Below, piece after piece: positions 37,181 through 41,269 of a stretch of DNA of 41,269 bases. The stretch's first letter is position 1; each line of letters opens with the position of its first letter. Source of the DNA: Xylanibacter ruminicola (GTDB lineage Bacteria; Bacteroidota; Bacteroidia; Bacteroidales; Bacteroidaceae). The stretch is taken from positions 1 to 41,269 of the forward strand of contig SUYC01000005.1 in the NCBI GenBank assembly GCA_015060625.1. The letters run 5' to 3'. The translations under genes and the position numbers were made by a program. The notes beneath the pieces were generated by a model. It was not told the DNA's origin, ran no database searches, and saw only the letters and a program-made list of their open reading frames with translations.

Positions 37181-38218
37181 ATGTACGACGAAAAAAAGGT
37201 ATTATTAGGTATGCAGCCTGGCGAATTGCAACAGGTGGTGGCTGATTTGGGAATGCCCAAGTTTACGGCCGCTCAGATTGCCAAATGGCTCTACCAGCAG
37301 CATGTTGGTAGCATTGCTGATATGACCAATCTGTCGAAGGCTAACCGTGAAAAACTGGCCGAACAGTACGAGGTGGGTTACATGGCACCTATCGACTGCC
37401 AGCGTTCGGTAGATGGTACCATCAAATATCTGTTTCCCACCCGTAGTGGTAAGTTTGTAGAAACGGTATATATTCCCGATCATGATCGCGCCACACTGTG
37501 CGTATCGTGCCAGGTGGGATGCAAGATGAATTGCTTGTTCTGTCAGACAGGAAAACAGGGTTTCGAGGGCAGTTTGACGGCTGCTGATATCCTGAATCAG
37601 ATATATGCGCTGCCAGAGCGCGACACACTGACCAATATTGTGTTTATGGGACAGGGCGAGCCCATGGATAACCTCGACGCCATCCTGCAGGCCACTCAGG
37701 TGCTGACGGCCGATTGGGGCTATGCCTGGAGTCCGCGCCGCATCACCGTATCCAGTGTGGGTGTGAAAAACAAGCTGAAGCGATTCCTCGACGAGAGTGA
37801 GTGCCACGTGGCTATCTCGATGCACTCGCCACTGCCCGAACAGCGTCAGATGCTGATGCCTGCCGAGAAACAGATGTCGATTACCGAGGTGGTGGAGTTG
37901 CTGAAACAGTACGACTTTGCGCACCAGCGCCGCTGCTCGTTCGAGTATATCTGCTTTGCAGGCCTGAACGACACCACCATGCATGCCCGCGAAATCGTGA
38001 AGCTGGTGCGTGGACTGGACTGTCGTGTCAACCTGATCCGATTCCACGAGATACCTGGTGTGGATTTGCCCGGAGCCGATGAAAAGCGCATGGAAGCCCT
38101 GCGCGACTATCTGACGGCTCATGGTGTGTTTACCACGATTCGCGCCAGCCGTGGTCAAGATATTTTTGCCGCTTGCGGTCTGTTATCTACCGCAAAAATT
38201 GAAGAGTTGAAAAATTGA
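37181..38218 (+). CDS. rlmN: RlmN, 23S rRNA A2503 / tRNA A37 C2-methyltransferase
   Basis: 345 aa radical-SAM methyltransferase. The Fe-S ligands are C114, C118 and C121 (GCKMNCLFCQTG), followed by GQGEPMDN, typical of RlmN. The C-terminal Cys of RGQDIFAACGLLS (C332) is the methyl-carrying residue. It methylates C2 of adenine in 23S rRNA and some tRNAs, affecting accuracy and drug binding. It starts a rightward cluster with pdxA-like and a membrane protein gene. The last codons (KIEELKN) come from an 8-bp tandem array. Confidence 0.93.
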   Translation: MYDEKKVLLGMQPGELQQVVADLGMPKFTAAQIAKWLYQQHVGSIADMTNLSKANREKLAEQYEVGYMAPIDCQRSVDGTIKYLFPTRSGKFVETVYIPDHDRATLCVSCQVGCKMNCLFCQTGKQGFEGSLTAADILNQIYALPERDTLTNIVFMGQGEPMDNLDAILQATQVLTADWGYAWSPRRITVSSVGVKNKLKRFLDESECHVAISMHSPLPEQRQMLMPAEKQMSITEVVELLKQYDFAHQRRCSFEYICFAGLNDTTMHAREIVKLVRGLDCRVNLIRFHEIPGVDLPGADEKRMEALRDYLTAHGVFTTIRASRGQDIFAACGLLSTAKIEELKN

Positions 38219-38228
38219 AGAAATGAAA
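38197..38228. repeat. Four-unit octamer array across the rlmN stop
   Basis: AATTGAAG, AGTTGAAA, AATTGAAG, AAATGAAA: it covers the last codons and stop of rlmN and ends one base before the pdxA-like ATG. Confidence 0.75.
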
Positions 38229-38229
38229 T

Positions 38230-39267
38230 ATGGACAATAAGAAAATACGTGTGGCCATCACGCATGGCGATACTAACGGCATTGGTTATGAGGTGATTCT
38301 TCGTGCATTCGAAGACCCCATGATGCTTGATATGTGTACACCCATCATCTATGGCTCGCCAAAAGCCGCAGCCTTCCATCGTAAGGCGATGGGCATAGAA
38401 ACTCAGTATAGCATTATCAACGACGCTGCCGAGGCCAAAGACGGGCGTGTGAACCTGCTGGCTGCCTTCGACGAGGAGTTGAAGGTGGAGTTCGGTCAAC
38501 CTACTGAAGAGTCGGCTAAGGCTGCCAAGGCTGTGATGCAACGCGTCAAAGAGGACATGCAGAATCATCTGTTTGATGTCCTGGTGTTAGGACCTGTGGT
38601 GCCTAACCCCAACCCTAATCGCGACGAGAAACCGCTTACTATCTTGATTGGTGACCGTGTTCGTATCGGTTTACTTACCAACCATCTGCCTATCAAGGAG
38701 GTGGCTCAGAATATCAGCGTTGAGAAAATCGTCGAGAAGGGAACCATCTTCTTTAAGAGCCTGAAGCGCGACTTTCGTGTAAACAATCCTCGTGTAGCCG
38801 TACTGGCACTGAATCCACAGGCTGGTACCGAGGAGGAGCAGATCATTACCCCCGCTATCGCCGAATTGGAGAAGCAGAACATGATGGCCTTCGGACCATA
38901 TGCAGCCGAGGAGTTCTTTGCCAGCAATCAGTATGAGCAGTTCGACGGTGTACTGGCCATGTACGACGATCAGGGCACACTGCCATTCAATGCGCTCTCA
39001 GCCGATTATGGCGTGAAATTCAAGGCTGGCATGACAGCTATCTGTACCACTGCCGAGCACGGACCTGAGTTCGAGATAGCCGGAAAAGGTATTGCCGACG
39101 CGAACTCGATGCGCCACGCCATTTATACTGCAGTAGATATGTATCGCTATCGTGCTGAGTATGATGAGCCTTTAGCTAATCCATTACCAAAACTGTATCA
39201 CGAGAAGCGTGAGGATGGTGACAAGGCACGTTTCCAGATGCCTCGTGCCAAGGATATCTTTAAGTAA
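38230..39267 (+). CDS. Divergent PdxA-like dehydrogenase
   Basis: 345 aa, related along its length to 4-hydroxythreonine-4-phosphate dehydrogenase (vitamin B6 synthesis): start THGDTNGIGYEV, NHLPIKEV, ALNPQAG, YDDQGTLPF, TTAEHGPEFEIAGKG. Compared with classical PdxA, the GHTE-containing substrate segment before residue 135 is missing. Two of the three metal-binding His are changed: the usual NPHAG is NPQAG (Q197) and the usual YHDQG is YDDQG (D246); only H152 remains. It may use another substrate or metal arrangement, or be inactive as PdxA. Neighbours rlmN (12 bases before) and the membrane protein (8 bases after) suggest one operon. Confidence 0.75.
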   Translation: MDNKKIRVAITHGDTNGIGYEVILRAFEDPMMLDMCTPIIYGSPKAAAFHRKAMGIETQYSIINDAAEAKDGRVNLLAAFDEELKVEFGQPTEESAKAAKAVMQRVKEDMQNHLFDVLVLGPVVPNPNPNRDEKPLTILIGDRVRIGLLTNHLPIKEVAQNISVEKIVEKGTIFFKSLKRDFRVNNPRVAVLALNPQAGTEEEQIITPAIAELEKQNMMAFGPYAAEEFFASNQYEQFDGVLAMYDDQGTLPFNALSADYGVKFKAGMTAICTTAEHGPEFEIAGKGIADANSMRHAIYTAVDMYRYRAEYDEPLANPLPKLYHEKREDGDKARFQMPRAKDIFK

Positions 39268-39275
39268 CACTTGTA

Positions 39276-40280
39276 ATGAATAAGAAATACCAGAACGGTT
39301 TTTTTATATTTGGCATCTTGGTGCTTATCATCATGGCCTCGCAGCTTGACTTCCGTCAGGCATGGCAGGGCATACAGCATGCGGGCTATTGGTTCGTAGC
39401 TGTACTTGTGCTATGGGCTTTTCTTTATATAATGAACACCGCTTCGTGGTATCTCATTATCAATACCATCGGTAACGAGCAGGGCGTGTGCCGTAAGTGC
39501 AAGGTAGGCTTCTGGTGGCTGTATAAGATTACCATCTCGGCCTTTGCACTCAACTATGCCACGCCTGGCGGACTGATGGGTGGTGAGCCCTATCGCATCA
39601 TGTCGCTGTCGCCAAAGTTGGGCACCCAGCGCGCCTCATCGTCGGTCATCCTGTATGTGATGACCCATATCTATAGTCACTTCTGGTTCTGGTTGCTCAG
39701 CGTACCTCTTTATATTATTACACAGAAGATGACGCCGCTGACCTACATCCTGCTGCCTATCATTGCAGGTGTGGCTTCGTTGGCCATCTGGTTCTTCCTG
39801 CGTGGCTATAAGCGAGGCATCGCCATGACGGGTATGAACATCCTGAGTCATTTCCCGATGGTGAAGAAGTGGGCAGGTCCCTTTATTGAGCGCAACCATG
39901 AGAAATTGGCCGAGGTGGACGAGCAGATAGCTGCCCTGCACAACCAGAACCCACGTACGTTTAAGTTGGCGGTGGTGCTCGAACTGTTGTGCCGTTTGGC
40001 CTCTACGTTCGAAATCTATTTTATCCTGCTGGTAATCATGCCTGGGGTAACCATTCCACAGTGCATCCTCATCTACGCATTCACCACGCTGTTTGCCAAT
40101 ATGCTGTTCTTTATGCCCCTGCAACTGGGTGGTCGCGAGGGTGGATTCCTGATGAGTACCGAGGGACTGAGCATGACAGCCAATGCTGGTATCTTCGTGG
40201 CGCTGCTGGTACGCTTGCGTGAGCTTATTTGGACGGCAATTGGTCTGCTTTTAATCAAGTTGGACAAGAAAGAAAAGTAA
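39276..40280 (+). CDS. YbhN/UPF0104-like integral membrane protein (flippase-like)
   Basis: 334 aa with about eight membrane helices, matching the lysylphosphatidylglycerol synthase TM region / UPF0104 family: early FRQAWQGIQHAGYWFVAVLVLW, ALNYATPGGLMGGEPYRIMSLS, then ASSSVILYVMTHIYSHFWFW and MPLQLGGREGGFLMSTEGLS. Such proteins are thought to move lipids or export lipid-linked molecules; the catalytic soluble MprF domain is absent. It starts 8 bases after the pdxA-like stop. Confidence 0.8.
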   Translation: MNKKYQNGFFIFGILVLIIMASQLDFRQAWQGIQHAGYWFVAVLVLWAFLYIMNTASWYLIINTIGNEQGVCRKCKVGFWWLYKITISAFALNYATPGGLMGGEPYRIMSLSPKLGTQRASSSVILYVMTHIYSHFWFWLLSVPLYIITQKMTPLTYILLPIIAGVASLAIWFFLRGYKRGIAMTGMNILSHFPMVKKWAGPFIERNHEKLAEVDEQIAALHNQNPRTFKLAVVLELLCRLASTFEIYFILLVIMPGVTIPQCILIYAFTTLFANMLFFMPLQLGGREGGFLMSTEGLSMTANAGIFVALLVRLRELIWTAIGLLLIKLDKKEK

Positions 40281-40328
40281 TAAGCGTTAAAATTCTGCCA
40301 AAATTGCAGATGTTTCAGAAAAAATATG

Positions 40329-40336
40329 TAATTTTG
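40329..40336 (+). promoter_or_regulatory. -7 box of the sigma-54 activator
   Basis: TAATTTTG, nine bases before the ATG at 40345, so the leader would be very short. Confidence 0.55.
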
Positions 40337-40344
40337 TCAGCTCA

Positions 40345-41269
40345 ATGAAGACATCAGAACTTCAAAACATCAAACAGCGGTACAATATCGTTGGCAATTG
40401 CGACGCATTGAACCACGTACTCGACGTAGCCTTACAGGTTGCGCCCACTGACCTTAGTGTGTTGATTGTAGGCGAGAGCGGAGTGGGTAAGGAAATCATT
40501 CCAAGGGTGATTCACGACAACTCACCACGCCGTCGCGAAAAGTATTTTGCCATCAACTGTGGCTCTATCCCCGAGGGTACCATCGACTCAGAGCTCTTTG
40601 GACATGTAAAGGGTTCTTATACGGGTGCCATCAACGATTCACCAGGTTACTTTGGTGTGGCTAACAAGGGAACGCTTTTCCTCGATGAGGTAGGCGAGTT
40701 GCCTTTGGCCACTCAGGCGCGATTGCTGCGTGTGCTCGAAACAGGAGAGTATATCCCTGTCGGCGGTACCGAGATTCGCAAAACCGATGTACGTATTGTG
40801 GCTGCTACCAATGTGAATATCCGTCAGGCCATCAGCGAGGGTCGCTTCCGCGAAGACCTCTACTACCGCCTCAACTCGATTCCCATCCAGATGCCCCCTC
40901 TGCGTGAGCGTGGCGAGGATATCATCCTGTTGTTCCGGTTGTTTGCCTTACAGATGGCCGAGAAATATAAGATGGACCGCGTGGTGCTCGACGAGGGTGC
41001 TAAGCAGATACTGCTGCATTACAAGTGGCCAGGCAACGTTCGCCAGCTGAAGAATATCACCGAACAAATCAGTGTGCTTTCGCCCGAACGTACCATCACC
41101 GCTCAGGTGCTCAGTCAGTTCATCCCGCAGGATCACGAAACCACACAGTTGGCTCCCATCCATCGTGAGGGTAGTAGCGATCATAGCTTCGAAAACGAGC
41201 GTGAGATACTGTATAAGATCCTGTTCGAACTTCGTGGCAACGTCAACGATATGCGTCGCGAGATGAGTG
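40345..41269 (+). CDS. Sigma-54-dependent activator (AAA+), cut by the window end
   Basis: 308 residues visible, running off the right edge. The protein starts almost directly with the AAA+ domain: Walker A GESGVGKE (43-50), the sigma-54 contact loop GSYTGA (90-95; consensus GAFTGA), Walker B LFLDEVGELP (~111-120), then RFREDLYYRLN and WPGNVRQLKN. There is no receiver or GAF domain in front, so control is probably through another protein or expression level. The missing end should hold the DNA-binding helix-turn-helix; EILYKILFELRGNVNDMRREM is the start of that region. Confidence 0.9.
   Translation, partial: MKTSELQNIKQRYNIVGNCDALNHVLDVALQVAPTDLSVLIVGESGVGKEIIPRVIHDNSPRRREKYFAINCGSIPEGTIDSELFGHVKGSYTGAINDSPGYFGVANKGTLFLDEVGELPLATQARLLRVLETGEYIPVGGTEIRKTDVRIVAATNVNIRQAISEGRFREDLYYRLNSIPIQMPPLRERGEDIILLFRLFALQMAEKYKMDRVVLDEGAKQILLHYKWPGNVRQLKNITEQISVLSPERTITAQVLSQFIPQDHETTQLAPIHREGSSDHSFENEREILYKILFELRGNVNDMRREMS

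Noticed and set aside
37205..38158. 317-codon minus-strand frame opposite rlmN
   Set aside because: It is a shadow of rlmN; the + strand protein has all radical-SAM motifs and the antisense product looks like nothing known.

Overview
The window looks like chromosomal DNA from a gut or rumen Bacteroidota, most likely Prevotella/Segatella or a close relative. Almost every intergenic start carries the phylum's sigma box (TAnnTTTGC, usually followed by a short leader and no Shine-Dalgarno). The gene families fit too: Bacteroidales LptD, UmuDC, PepT, PdxA, RlmN, AmpG, the VirE/BT4734-type primase and the smalltalk peptide. I see no rRNA, tRNA, CRISPR array, transposase or integrase.

Layout. (1) 1-9253, core genes: an OadA/pyruvate carboxylase subunit B-like protein, an HD hydrolase, LptD, a CPA2-type antiporter with paired RCK_C domains, and convergent pepT. 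(2) 9254-12875, accessory, mostly leftward: a promoter-bearing dispersed repeat, a candidate small RNA, smalltalk, an HU-like protein, an element with perfect 27-bp inverted ends, and umuDC. (3) 12893-20909: an umuD-divergent promoter drives a lipoprotein gene, followed by an AT-rich three-gene block (UvrD-like helicase with Fe-S nuclease, type III-like methyltransferase, type III-like restriction helicase-nuclease) and a tiny membrane ORF. (4) 20910-28045: a second copy of the promoter repeat, a long rod-shaped RNA candidate (6S-like), then a rightward series of unrecognised small genes ending in a primase-helicase and an M15 peptidase, typical of Bacteroidales mobile or phage-derived loci. 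(5) 28046-41269, core genes: zinc-type P1B ATPase and convergent ZIP transporter, serine acetyltransferase, an AmpG transporter coupled to a giant glycosyltransferase/DUF4922/SpoIID protein, then rlmN, pdxA-like, a YbhN-like membrane protein and a sigma-54 activator cut by the window edge.

How the parts work together. The helicase-nuclease/Mod/Res block is the best candidate for a defence system: methylation marks self, the Res subunit translocates and cuts, and the UvrD/AddB-like enzyme could process ends. The muropeptide pair (SpoIID-domain protein plus AmpG) suggests cell-wall recycling. The ATPase/ZIP pair suggests zinc homeostasis.

The least explained layer is repetitive DNA. Arrays of 7-bp units (GTTRAnA-like, units varying within each array) fill gene junctions, build one terminator, and occur in frame inside three coding regions, always as exactly four units there. 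Larger palindromes (one in frame in the primase gene, one apparently inserted in a lipoprotein signal sequence) and a 100-bp repeat ending in a promoter box add to this. All calls are by eye; no searches or folding programs were run.
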